A stretch of DNA of 64,000 nt from Xylaria sp. FL1777 (lineage: Eukaryota > Ascomycota > Sordariomycetes > Xylariales > Xylariaceae): NCBI GenBank assembly GCA_022578965.1, contig MU400530.1:186001-250000 (forward strand), in the 5' to 3' direction. The number at the start of each line of letters is the position of its first letter. Within the stretch, counting starts at the first letter, position 1. Positions 46,714-57,021 of this stretch are shown here, one piece after another. The translations under genes and the position numbers were made by a program. The notes under the pieces are model-generated. The model made no database searches and was not told where the DNA came from. It saw nothing but the letters and a program-made list of their open reading frames with translations.

Positions 46714-48164
46714 TCAAGTAGAGACACTGATGTTCTTTGTCCTTCCGAGCCCCTCTCGTGCATAATAATCCATGGGGTAGACACCGCTCTCTGACCAGTC
46801 CTGCCTTTCATTTAAAGCCACGAGAGCCTCATATGGTGTCAATAGTGGGCGCGGAAAGGCATAGCCCCAGTCGATGCTAAGTCTCGGGCAAGCTACTTGC
46901 ACCCAGCATTTCACATCGCTCATCATGGCGAGCTTTCCTGGGAAGATCTCACTGAGAAGCAGGTTGACCCAAGGGACGCCCATCGATTTTAGCTTCTCCT
47001 CAATAAGCGTCATAGTGTGCGGATTGCCTTGACGACCAAGTGATCCAAGAATCAGCCCCCACTTCTTCGCGGCTTTCGCTGTCTGAATAGCGTCTTTTCG
47101 CAAATTCTGCATTTCTTCGTGACCATACGTCTCTCGGGTTAACTTTCTAGAGTACGGATCATATCTGTACGCTGATATTTCCGGGTTGTGGATCATGATG
47201 CTTTCAAGATGGAAACGGCCGTCTCCTAGGTAAAGGATGAGGTCGACGTTTTCGGTGTCTGGTAGGCGTGGCGAGGTGCATCCTAAAATTTCACCTTTCG
47301 ACAGCGGCGCAATTTGCGGGATCAAGACCTTGAAGCCAGCCCTTTCGAGCGCCGAGCGAACGCCATGGATCGTCGCGTTGAACTGTATTGTGCCTACCAT
47401 CGCGATCGTCTTCGGGGGCGCAAAGTTGCGTTCTATGGTTGCTAGCAGGTGTGCTGTATCAATGCTGATGTCAACGAAAACATAAAGCACCTTGATCTTA
47501 GTGACGTCGACTGGTATCAGGCAGCTGTGCGCATAGTGAACCAAAAGGTCGCATCCTAGTGCTCGTGCCGTATAGTCATCGATACAGCAAGCTCCGTAGG
47601 TGACATCTCCCATAATAAGAGTCTCGATGCCAGGACAGAATTGGGTGAGGATATCGGAGATAGTAGTAGCGAATAAGAGAAGACCCTCGGGCATCTGCAG
47701 AGCAACCTTCTTCGCGCCAGATGAACGTATCCTATGGATTGTCTTTGGGATCTCAAATGAATAATTTGCCGGTAGCAGCGTTATTGCCTCCTTCAGCTCC
47801 GGGTCATCCAGAATCTCAGGTGGTACCTGGTTTAGTAGCCTGGGTGGCCGCCGTGCCTGTGAAACTGGTAACGTTTAGTTCTCGCTCTTTTTGTTTTCTT
47901 TCTTTCCTTTTCCTTTCCCTTTTCCTTTTTTCCAAAAAGGAAAAAAAAAGAGAAAAACGAAAAAAGGAACAAATATCCATGCATACCTTGAATCGCACCG
48001 CCATCGTCGCCTGTTTGTTCAGTACCTGCATTTCTTGCTGCTGTACGACGCCCGACAAATCTCTTCCTGGGCTGCTTGACAGCGGGTTCAGGCGGGGGCG
48101 GGGCATGAGCCTCTTCAATATCTGCGGCGATGCCGAGGTCTGTCTGGGCACGGTCTTCCTCCAT
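46714..48164 (-). CDS. dph1: diphthamide synthase subunit DPH1
   Basis: With DPH2 it transfers the 3-amino-3-carboxypropyl group from SAM to a histidine of elongation factor 2, the first step of diphthamide formation, using a [4Fe-4S] cluster. Two exons, complement of 46714-47864 and 47987-48164, 1329 bases, 442 residues. The N-terminal exon is Pro/Arg-rich. After the junction come [38 protein letters not shown], and the cluster cysteines in [13 protein letters not shown] (about 152/153), HYAHSC (about 174 region) and the C-terminal [27 protein letters not shown] and YPMDYYA are further family blocks. The acceptor at 47865-47866 was chosen because it alone restores the frame. The 122-bp intron holds a pyrimidine tract and a CCTTTTTTCC/AAAAAGG hairpin. 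Confidence 0.93.
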
Positions 48165-48958
48165 GATGATGCAACTTGAGATTAAGGATTTCTACCAAAC
48201 CTTTTGCTAGGTAGTTTCGCAGTGCGAAAGAGAATTAGAGGAAGCGTCGATACCTACTGCGCTGCAGGTTTTGGATGAGTTAAAATCTAATATCTGTGGA
48301 TCCGCCAGCACAATATCTCTGTTAACTGAATAGATGAACACATAGAATTAGATTATTCATGTATACATAGCTCTGTATGCACCTAAGGTAGGTAATTGAT
48401 TGGAACTGTCTTGCATCGTAAGAACACTCACAGTCATTAAATCCTACCATCGTGCTGCTCCAACAATCTCTTAGGTTATCAATGATCATTGCATGATTAT
48501 ATTTCTTCAGGAATACCTGCAAGACCTAACTACCATCTTCCTGTTGTTACTACTCCTTTACAGGATTTGTGTTACGAAGCTTGGAGTAGACTTACGTCCA
48601 CTGTCTAACTCTACCTCAATAGCAATAGAAACAATGATATTTCACACTAAATAAGGAGAAAATCGAGGAAAGAAGAAGAATAAATGAGATGAAGGGTGAA
48701 TCAGATATCAATCATTGATTGTTAACTGGGAATTAAAAGATTACTAACAAAAGCATTGCCTCCCATAGTTACGTTAGTATAACAAAATAGGCATTGTATC
48801 TACTACAACGCTATGTAAACAATGCAGTGCCCTTTGAAAGGCAATAGACAATGAATTTGTGAAATGGTCTTCAATGGCTTCATTGACACAGGCACCCCTT
48901 ACTGCACTTCCGTATGGCTGAACTTTTAATGAACACAAACACGGAAAGTCAAGCGGCA
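48165..48958. other. intergenic, no gene seen
   Basis: AT-rich spacer between divergent dph1 and the small Cys-rich gene. No gene recognised. Confidence 0.5.
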
Positions 48959-48967
48959 TATATAAAT
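48959..48967 (+). promoter_or_regulatory. TATA box of the small Cys-rich gene
   Basis: ATATATAAA lies about 115 bases before the ATG at 49078, followed by a CT/AC-rich leader. It supports transcription of this short gene. Confidence 0.45.
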
Positions 48968-49077
48968 TCTTCGACCAAACAGATATTCGGATCTCTTCCC
49001 TCGCCATTATTAACAGGAACATCCTTACTATCGTATCAACCTCTACCCTACTTTTAAACCCACCTTCGACCTACACA

Positions 49078-49473
49078 ATGTGCACTTGCGACGCCTTCAT
49101 CTACGGTTCATGCCGATTTGAGCATTGCAAATTCGAAGACGTAAGCGTTTGCCTGGCGGCGCGCCTCGGCCTACGAGAAAAATGCCAACAACAACGCATC
49201 GTTAACGGCCACCCCCATATAATACGTTGTTTTCCCATCATCGACGGAACATGCAATGTGTGCCATCCTGAAAAGGCCAAGGCTGAAGAGGAGGAGAAGA
49301 AAAGGATAGAAAAAGAGGAGAAGGAGAAAAGAAAGATAGCCGAAAAGGAGGAAAAGAAGAAGAGAAAGATAGCCGAGAGAGAGCAGAGGGAAAAGGATGC
49401 CCAGGAAGAGGGTCTTCCGGTGTCTTGCATGTCTTTTTTAGACATGTTTCCGGGGTACGAGTTCCTTAACTAG
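49078..49473 (+). CDS. small Cys-rich protein with charged coiled-coil tail
   Basis: 131 residues, single exon, with TATA box and a clean ACACAATG start context. The first half is Cys-rich (MCTCDAFIYGSCRFEHC, then Cys in SVC, EKC, RCFP and GTCNVCHPEK), with spacing that could bind zinc. The second half is a nearly pure Lys/Glu/Arg helix (AEEEEKKRIEKEEKEKR and similar repeats) followed by a hydrophobic end (MSFLDMFPGYEFLN). It resembles a widespread group of short mould proteins that begin MC...C...H/C and end in charged helices; their function is unknown to me. There is no signal peptide. The KKRKIAE repeat may also serve as a nuclear signal; that is inference. Confidence 0.6.
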   Translation: MCTCDAFIYGSCRFEHCKFEDVSVCLAARLGLREKCQQQRIVNGHPHIIRCFPIIDGTCNVCHPEKAKAEEEEKKRIEKEEKEKRKIAEKEEKKKRKIAEREQREKDAQEEGLPVSCMSFLDMFPGYEFLN

Positions 49474-50133
49474 GTGGTTTCTATTCCCTGTTCCTACTGC
49501 AATTCTGAACAGTTCGTGCAGAAGTATCTACTGACTCATTGTAGCAGTGTAATGGTCTAGCCGGCGATCTAGCTAGGTATAATCCTACTAGGTATTGGTT
49601 GCTCACCCTTTATTGTACGAGAGAATACAGTACCATGGTTGTCTGGGACAATGATTTAAGGGATAAAGGATTGAATCTGGGATGATCTGGGGGGAGACGT
49701 CCTAAAGACCCTAAGGAGACTATTGCGTCTTGAGTAGGGTTTTCGTTTTCAGATGGACTCGCTAAAAAGTCACATCATCTCCGAGTATATGTATTCTCGC
49801 TCTTGTATTAACTACTTCCCATTTGTATGCGAGCTCTTGAGTTTCATCCCTTTTCTGCGGTAAAGAACAAGTATTAGCTCCGGAAATGTAATGAGACCTT
49901 ATCAATCGGGCGTGGCTACTAAGATCAACATCATTCATAATTGTTCTCCCGTCGTCCAGCTAGGCTTATAGTTAACGTGAAGGGAAAAAAAGAAGTTGTC
50001 ATTAGAATATGGATATATAGGCCAGTAATGTTTTACTTCAGCGGATTCTTTTTCTCAATGAGCTTGGTACGGGAAACAGTTTCAACAAGGTCAATCATAT
50101 GGTCTGAATTCTTGACTCTCTATCTGGGAGTGT
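49474..50133. other. intergenic, no gene seen
   Basis: Convergent 3' region of the Cys-rich gene and the UstYa-like gene. No RiPP precursor-like repeat or signal peptide frame was found here. Confidence 0.5.
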
Positions 50134-51381
50134 TCAGTAGATTAACTGATCATCATAAGCCCGTACACTCTCGAGGTACGATTTGACTTGGCTCCAGTCT
50201 CTGCATACTATATGGCTGCGTTAGATCGATGTGCCGTCTTGAGAAGACGAGTTATGGAGAGGCTTACTATGCTTCGAATCCCAACCATCAGAGCCTCCAT
50301 TATGATCAGGAAATGTCGTTCTGTAAGAACTCAAGCGTTAGTGATTATCTCTTGTAATAGAAATTAACTTATCCTGAAGGGAAGAGTTTGAGAAGACTCC
50401 ATAATACGTACTCTAGGCCTTCCAATGCCATATCCGCGCTGCACATAATTGCCCTATACAAGTTCTTATGTCAGAAAGTTTCGCTTATGGTAAAGACGTT
50501 ACTCATTCTCGACTACTTGAAGGGGGATTTAAGGTTGCTAGAATAGGAAATCTAAGGCTCAGGAATACGTACTGTCGCATGTAATCAAAACAATGAATCA
50601 TGTGCCAATGATGGTCGTCAGGAATTTCATGGCCAGACGTTAAGCCCGAGTACGTCTGCACAATAGCGAACTGATACCAAATTAGCGCCAGCTCACAAAC
50701 ACCTCCCGAGCAAAGCAGTACATACAAGGCAGTGCAGTTGATGTGTCGCTGATGTGGTGAAGACGGTCTTGTCCGGCCACATTATAGGCGTCGGTAGATC
50801 GTGATATTTCTCTGTGTCGTTCACCCAGACAAAACCCATACCAACTAAGCTTAATCAATAAACGAAACACACTTTTTTTAATGATCTTCAAGCCGAGCTT
50901 ACCGGGCATAAGCTTATTCCATCTGTCGAGAACCTCGTCGCTGAAGAACTCGGCGGTATTATTCGGTGCGTACGACTCGTCTCGCACGAAGGTTGTGATT
51001 TTGGATGACACTGATAGACGTCAGCTTCGAGTCCTCAATATCGTAGTGTATTACTAGTCGTTTCCTACATTTCGGGCCTACCCCTGTGAAGTCCTGTCCG
51101 AATTGCCAAATGTTCGGATCCTGCAAAACCGCAGGCTGCCACCACTGGTCTCGAACAAGTAATGTGAGGATGATGAGTAATAATGCAGTATCGACTATCC
51201 ATCTCCAAGATTTCAGTGTTGCCGAAAATTTGCTTCGCTTTGTCTGTCGTATGGGGCTGTTGAGTTCCACGTCCTGCCATTGCTTCCTGTCACCCATCAA
51301 AGACTCGACTTCAGTGCTGGATCTGGAATCAGACTGGCCGTCCCCGTTTAATTCGTCGTACTTGAGCTTCTGCGACTCCAT
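50134..51381 (-). CDS. UstYa-like protein (DUF3328), seven exons
   Basis: UstYa-family proteins are membrane-anchored, copper-associated oxidative enzymes best known for cyclising fungal RiPPs (ustiloxin, phomopsin, cyclochlorotine). My model is the complement of 50134-50207, 50268-50320, 50412-50453, 50573-50655, 50726-50844, 50903-51010 and 51069-51381: 792 bases, 263 residues. Order of parts: acidic cytosolic end; one membrane segment at about 60-76 (WRWIVDTALLLIILTLLV); FVRDESYAPNNTAEFFSDEVLDRW; GMGFVWVNDTEKYHDLP; first HxxHC motif HQLHC (175-179); second motif HMIHC (198-202) continuing FDYMRQAIMCSAD; and C-terminal CRDWSQVKSYLE. All motifs appear only after splicing; exons of 42 and 53 bases carry conserved parts. 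Both key motifs are intact, so it should be active. No precursor or partner enzyme lies nearby. Confidence 0.88.
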
Positions 51382-51419
51382 AGTGATCTACACATGCAGG
51401 ACCAGCTGCCAAGAAAAAA

Positions 51420-51447
51420 AAGGGGGGGGGAGGGGGGGGGGGGGGGT
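51420..51447. repeat. poly-G tract upstream of the UstYa-like gene
   Basis: About 27 bases almost all G on the plus strand (interrupted by one A), directly after an A-run and about 40 bases upstream of the minus-strand ATG at 51381. On the coding strand this is a C-tract that could form i-motif/G-quadruplex structure. Confidence 0.7.
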
Positions 51448-52632
51448 GATGAACTATAGAAAGAAAAAATAATTAAAATTTAGAGTTAGAGGAGTAACAA
51501 ATGAGGATCAGAAAAAAAGAGTGAGAACTTCAATTAACAAAGCACCTTCTTATGCCATGTCTTATAGATTTATTAACGTCTGTTGAGGTCACTGGGGGCG
51601 ATCTGCTAAAACCGTAGATGTTTCGACTTGGCGGAGAACCCTGGCCTCAAGGCGGGCTTCTTACTGGAGCTCCCCTGCTCAAACATAGTTGAGACATGCA
51701 GCTGAACAATTCAGCTCCTATAAGTATATGCTTACATATGGTCAACCAAACGTGAGAGAGAGAGGGAGGGTTATACGCGCAATGGTTTATGTTAGTAGGT
51801 CCATATCGTGGCAACAATAATGTGTATTGCATTATCTCTAATTTGTTTTCTTCTTTTCTATGAGCCCTCTAGAAATTCTCAGAGATTCGATACGATGTCC
51901 AAAAGCAGGGGATGATCCTTGTATGGTGTGTTCTACTGCGTATTCGCCAACTAGTATAGGCTAGCGCGCGTCTGGGGTATTTCCTCCATCACCTTACATA
52001 CTTAGTTTTCCACCTCTCACAAAGGGGGTGGTGGTTTTTCAGTGGTGATCGCGAGGTTTTTGAACCCACCTAACGATCCTCGAAGCCAATAGGTAGCTGG
52101 CCTCACGGGCGCACAAACGGGTCGAGATGGGCGACTGGTGCCTATACGGTGACGGAAGTAAGGGGAGGGTCGTTACGGGTTTTTTTGATATGTGCCTTTT
52201 TCTGATTTTGGGCAACTGTTCGAGTCCTGGCCGCCTTACATATCGTACTTCCGGGTCTCGAAGCCAATATATGCCTTCATCCGACCTCTGCCTTACCTAC
52301 CGATCTGAGACAGGCAAAGTTGTATTACCCTTGTGCTAGGTACTGCAGCTGAGTTTATGTGCTGAAGGCACTGTCACCTCCCTTAACAAACAGTGGTGCA
52401 ATACAAACATCCAGTTTCTCTGCACCTACATCTATCATCGATTGGATCTGATTCACTCGCACACGAAATTGGACGGAAGGGGGTCCTAAGCCCAGTTTCT
52501 ACAGTAGACTACGTACTTATGTAGGTAAGTTATATATATAGGTTGAATCTAGAGGCATCTTGTCATCGTGGACTGCATGAGTCTTCTATCTACAGCTTGC
52601 CACCAACCCACGCCAATATAGCAACGACCACA
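51448..52632. other. intergenic, no gene seen
   Basis: Divergent upstream region of the UstYa-like and 2EXR genes. The open frame at 52127-52339 was not accepted. In-frame codons at 52543-52632 precede the chosen start of the 2EXR gene. Confidence 0.45.
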
Positions 52633-53616
52633 ATGAAAGGACGGATTACAAAAACGGCATTACGCAAGAATCACAAGAAGGCTAGTCCGACCGAGGTGAG
52701 CTTCAAGTGCTTTAGAGAGCTTCCGCCGGAGATAAGATGCCGTATCTGGGAGCTAACAATTCCATGTCGCTTGGTGAGTATACGTCTGCGAGCCTTGGTC
52801 AATATTGACAACATCGACTCTCCACACATGTACCCTCCACCCGTTGCTGCGCGAGTCTGTCACGAGTCTCGAGATGTAGTTCAGCGGGTAGGCATCATCA
52901 TCGTCAACGGAATTCCGGAGCGGCTACTTGTCGAACCGCAAACTCCCGAGCCGCAGCTCGTTTGGTTCAATAAACGCCGCGACACTTTTCGCGTGATGAG
53001 CATCGAGGGCATGGACTGTCTTCCTTGCTTCGTAGAAAATCTTCTCGTTGACTGGGCGATGCTATTATTCTGCTACCGAGATACACGGTTTTTTGACTAC
53101 GGTATTGACTTTTCCGTCTTGCCTAAGCTGAGGCTCTTTCAGTTCAGCATAGACTGGCGGTTTATTCCACGCGAGATATGCATGGCCTGGGCAAACCGAA
53201 TGCCACCTCTTGATGTGCTTGGCACCATTCTTCTGGACATCGACGATGACGATGAGGTGCGCGAGTTCTCCAATATGCTACTATCTCATCCTGAATGGGA
53301 TTGGTTATCCCCCCTTTGGCTTAAGGAGCTCAAGTATCTGCGCGAAGAGAAGTTTAGTCTTCACGCGACCCACGAAAAACAAGACTGGGAAATTGCCCGG
53401 AAACAACTTCAAGAGAGATGGGCTAGTCTTAATGGTGATGCCCGTACGAGAATACCAGAGTTTCGACGCGTTCTGAGCCTCATGCCGTTTTCTGAAGTTC
53501 TATTCAAAGATGCAATACGCGAATTTAAAGATAATCGCTATATGCTTTTCACTACGAGAGAGCCGAAACGCCGAGTCCCGGGGGACGAAGAAGATCACAT
53601 GGTGTTATCTTGGTAG
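52633..53616 (+). CDS. 2EXR-domain protein
   Basis: 327 residues from the ATG at 52633; the frame is open 30 codons further up but that part looks like leader. The N-terminal signature FKCFRELPPEIRCRIWELTI (about 25-44), then PPPVAARVCHESRDVVQR, is the 2EXR motif pair, an F-box-like module very common and expanded in moulds. The rest, including LLVDWAMLLFCYRDT, LPKLRLFQFSIDWRF and the charged C-terminus, fits the typical 300-400 residue size. Molecular function is unknown for most members; a scaffold role by analogy to F-box proteins is inference. Confidence 0.78.
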   Translation: MKGRITKTALRKNHKKASPTEVSFKCFRELPPEIRCRIWELTIPCRLVSIRLRALVNIDNIDSPHMYPPPVAARVCHESRDVVQRVGIIIVNGIPERLLVEPQTPEPQLVWFNKRRDTFRVMSIEGMDCLPCFVENLLVDWAMLLFCYRDTRFFDYGIDFSVLPKLRLFQFSIDWRFIPREICMAWANRMPPLDVLGTILLDIDDDDEVREFSNMLLSHPEWDWLSPLWLKELKYLREEKFSLHATHEKQDWEIARKQLQERWASLNGDARTRIPEFRRVLSLMPFSEVLFKDAIREFKDNRYMLFTTREPKRRVPGDEEDHMVLSW

Positions 53617-56600
53617 ATAGAGATAATTAGATTGAGAAGGTATGATATCTCACTGGCGGCATCGTCTATGCCATGTCATATGTCTTTCGATCTTGTGTAT
53701 AGGCTCAGCATCTATACCGCTCAGACACATTCAGTACTGGAAGTATTTAAGTTTTTGGTTGTTGTCTTCTTCATCAAAGCTGATATTACTATAATCGAGT
53801 TAGCTTGCGCCACGGTGATTCTAGTTTTCTTTATATTATTCGACACTCACGAGCAGGGCGACTTCTGGTAGGTTATGGCACAGATTAGAAATGACAACGC
53901 TTCATGCGTATAACTGGTCGCTATCCAATATATTAGAGCATCTTTCGAGATTATAAGGGTTAATCTACATCATTGCTGTCACTGGTGACCTAGATACGGG
54001 AAATTCCATCGATGGTGAGAGTGCCGAGTAAAACCAAATGATTTTCCATGAATGGATGGAAAATGGATATCCTGGATCGCATGAATAGCCGATGCACTAG
54101 CGAGAATATTAGTACTCAAACCCAAGGAGTACATGTCAAGATGACTTATCCCTTAATAAGGGGGCTGCTCTGGTCTAACTAGTCAGAGTAATCTGGGACT
54201 CGCTAGACTAGAACAGCCTAGGACTACCTCTAACAGAAGTATATCCTGAGTATCTTCAACACAAAAAATTCCTTACTTGAGCTTCTTTGCTCAGTGTTGT
54301 TAACCCACACTGACTCAAGACCGGACAAGCACTAAACTTTGACACCAACTCGAGATGGGTCCCGGTGGATGAATCAATGTGGGGAGCAACACCTTACAGA
54401 TTGCTCAAACTTCCTACTTTGCCAATTTCAAACCGAATGTGTACTGTCTTCGAAGCTTGACATGAAATCGGCGGGCTTCAATACGAGTTATGTCTCCAGA
54501 TCCGCTCAAAAGAACCTCTTTCAGTGAGAACGCACTGCCAACAGAGACAAGTTTTTGGTTCACTTCCGTCGAGCTTGCAGGAGCAGCTGGGAAGGCATTT
54601 GCGTACGGCCAAAAACATCCATAAAATCCGCACTATCGTCTCGCCTCAACCCTGCTGGGAAAAGGTGAGGAAGCTTCAACCGCCATCGGGCAGTCTAAAG
54701 CAAATGGCGTCCTCCGTCATTGTGGGACAAGCCCACAAGAGAAGGTTAATGCGCCTAGCCGGACCTCTCGGAAGATGCATTAGTGGCTGTTGCCGGAATG
54801 CAGCACCGGGAGCTGGCAAGTGTGACCATCCGGTTGGATGGATCGGTGATCGCTTGTAAGAGATCGGGGTTTTACGCCGACAGCTGCGCCGACTGGGTGC
54901 GACAAGAGAGGTTTGGGTGCCCAGGGCTAGTAAGGAGGCGTGGGATATGTCTAAGGCGGAGCATTTCTGTTGAAACCGTGGTGATCCTCGCTCACCTGAT
55001 CCAATTCAAGGTGATTCTGGCGAGATGATTAACGGTGAGGATGATGAAATGCATGACCTTCTGACTGTATGTGGCCAATATTACGCCCTTCCCATCTACT
55101 CTCGAGAGCGCAAAGCGGCACGAGGCCAGCATCGTATCCAATCGGCAACAGCAAGCTGATCCCGACCCAACTCCTGATAGACAAGCAAGCTGAGCACCAC
55201 CAGTACGATCCATAAAGGCCAGAGTACGAGTTCCAGCGACACGGTGCTGACGAGCGACCCCAGGCCAGGGGTTCTTCCCAAATCGACTCATAGCAGAGGC
55301 CCTCACGCGCCAACAGCGACTGGAGTGTCCAACACCACCCTTCCACCGCCAGATGCGAATTCATCCGACCTGTTTTTCAGCAGAGACAGAGTCACAGAAA
55401 CAACGGGCAGTCTAGAAGGCGGATCCGGACGACTATAAACGCAAGACTGAAACCAAAGGAACTATTAGGGTTAAGTTCCGAGGCCGTTCCCTATGACAGA
55501 TCCTTAGCCAGAACCAGCTGGCCTGCCTCACACGACGATCCCCAAGCGGCATACACAGGAGATCGCAGTGACCTGAGTAGCGACATGTCGTGTGGATTGG
55601 AAAAGACCGGCCAAGGGGCCCCTAAAGACATTCCTAACGGAAAACGGGACTCGGAGGACTGTGGGGGAGGCGACGTGCGAGGTATGTGAATGCGAGCCAT
55701 TCCTTGCGAGAAGGAGGGCGAGCGAAAGAGGTTCAACTTTGAGCGGAGTTCTAGAGAGATAAAAATCGTGGAGACACTCGTATCTCGATGTAGTATCAGT
55801 GACCAAATCTCCTCGAGTACACATTGAAAATTGGCTAGACCGATGTCGAAAGTGGGAGTAGTATGAGGAAGAAAAGGGAGATTAAGGGAGAAAAGGAAAT
55901 CTAGTCCCAGCGAAACGCGTAAATACTAGGTAGGCCACGCGTGGTCAAGCCACCATGGTAGAAGTAGCTATGACCACCTAGGTATCTAATATAGCTAATA
56001 TAGCAGGTGCTAGGTACGGTAGGCACTTCCTGGTTCTTTCCTAGCAGAGCTACACTAGCGCGAGGGGGCCCATGTGAGACCGTGTTACAGTGTAGGTACC
56101 TAGAGTGTCTCTCGATGGTATAAGGGTGGTACCTATGAGGACATAAGGACTGATTGTCTTATGCATCTCTGTTAGAAAATCATGACCACCTGGCACAAAA
56201 CAAAAGCAACTTCTATCTAACTCGGAACTTAGTTAGTTAATTGCAAAAAAACGGCAAAAGAAATATGCCAAGTATAGAGTATTACTATGACGCTAGGAGG
56301 TTCAATATGGCACAGCCGGAAATAACAAATAAAGTAAGTGCTTTATTATCAAGTAAATATTTTATAAGGACTCTCGTTGCTATACCTTGCTTCTGCTAGA
56401 TTAGTTATTATGTAACTAGACCTAGACAATAGATAGTGTTGCTGGCCTATTGATAGAAGAAGAAGCTATGTCAGCTGATTTCGTTTAAACTTCGCTATAT
56501 GGCTGGTAATTCATAAGAAAACACTGTAGCTTTGCTACTGAAAAGGCCTACGAGGGATTAGGTTGTCAAGACACAAAGAGAGACAAGTTGTAAGTGTAGT

Positions 56601-57021
56601 TGTGTAGTTGTGTAGTCGTGAAGTCATAAAGTTGCATTTGTGGCTGCATTTACAGTTGCATTTGATATGGAAGACAACCTGGATTTCTCCATACAGTATT
56701 GGCACTGTCCTCATCTGTTAAAACGTCATCCTAAAGTTGGCAGCAAGGGTCTACCTGTACAGAGGTACTTCACATAACCAGCTGACAGCAGCTGCTGCAT
56801 TACGTGTATCCGTAGTCCATACATGTGGCGTCACTTTTATGTATTTCTTCCTAGATACCTAGGTACCTAGGTAACCTATTACTGAACTTGCAACAGACGA
56901 ATATACACTCTACTGTTGGCTAAACTAGATGCAACCCCCGGTTTGAACACCGGCTTCCACATAGGAACATTCTCAGTTAAGAATCGATTTTGTAGGAGAA
57001 AAGAGCATTCCACTTCCCATC
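53617..57021. other. gene-poor stretch of about 3.4 kb
   Basis: No gene accepted. A possible LTR-like segment occupies about 53980-54261 (separate entry). Several short open frames between 54330 and 55830 on both strands, one with hydrophobic character (55096-55281, minus), suggest a decayed or unknown element, but I recognise no domain. Around 55970-56110 and 56860-56880 the TAGGTA motif recurs. Confidence 0.45.
53980..54261 (-). mobile_element. possible solo LTR or LTR fragment
   Basis: Read on the minus strand, the segment starts TGTTGAAGATACTCAGGA at 54261, an end typical of fungal Copia-type LTRs, and continues with a CCCCCTTATTAAGGG block and AT-rich sequence. I could not fix the other end or a target-site duplication, and there is no adjacent gag/pol. 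Left boundary is approximate. Confidence 0.3.

Noticed and set aside
31959..51381. Acyltransferase, O-methyltransferase and UstYa-like genes as one biosynthetic cluster
   Set aside because: They are spread over about 19 kb among housekeeping genes (HMG-CoA lyase, V-ATPase B, DPH1), with no backbone synthase, precursor peptide, transporter or regulator between them.
52205..52260. GTTCGAGTCCTGG element resembling a tRNA T-arm
   Set aside because: The surrounding bases do not fold into acceptor, D and anticodon arms. Other GTTCGA-like sites (for example 7048 and 50270) failed in the same way.
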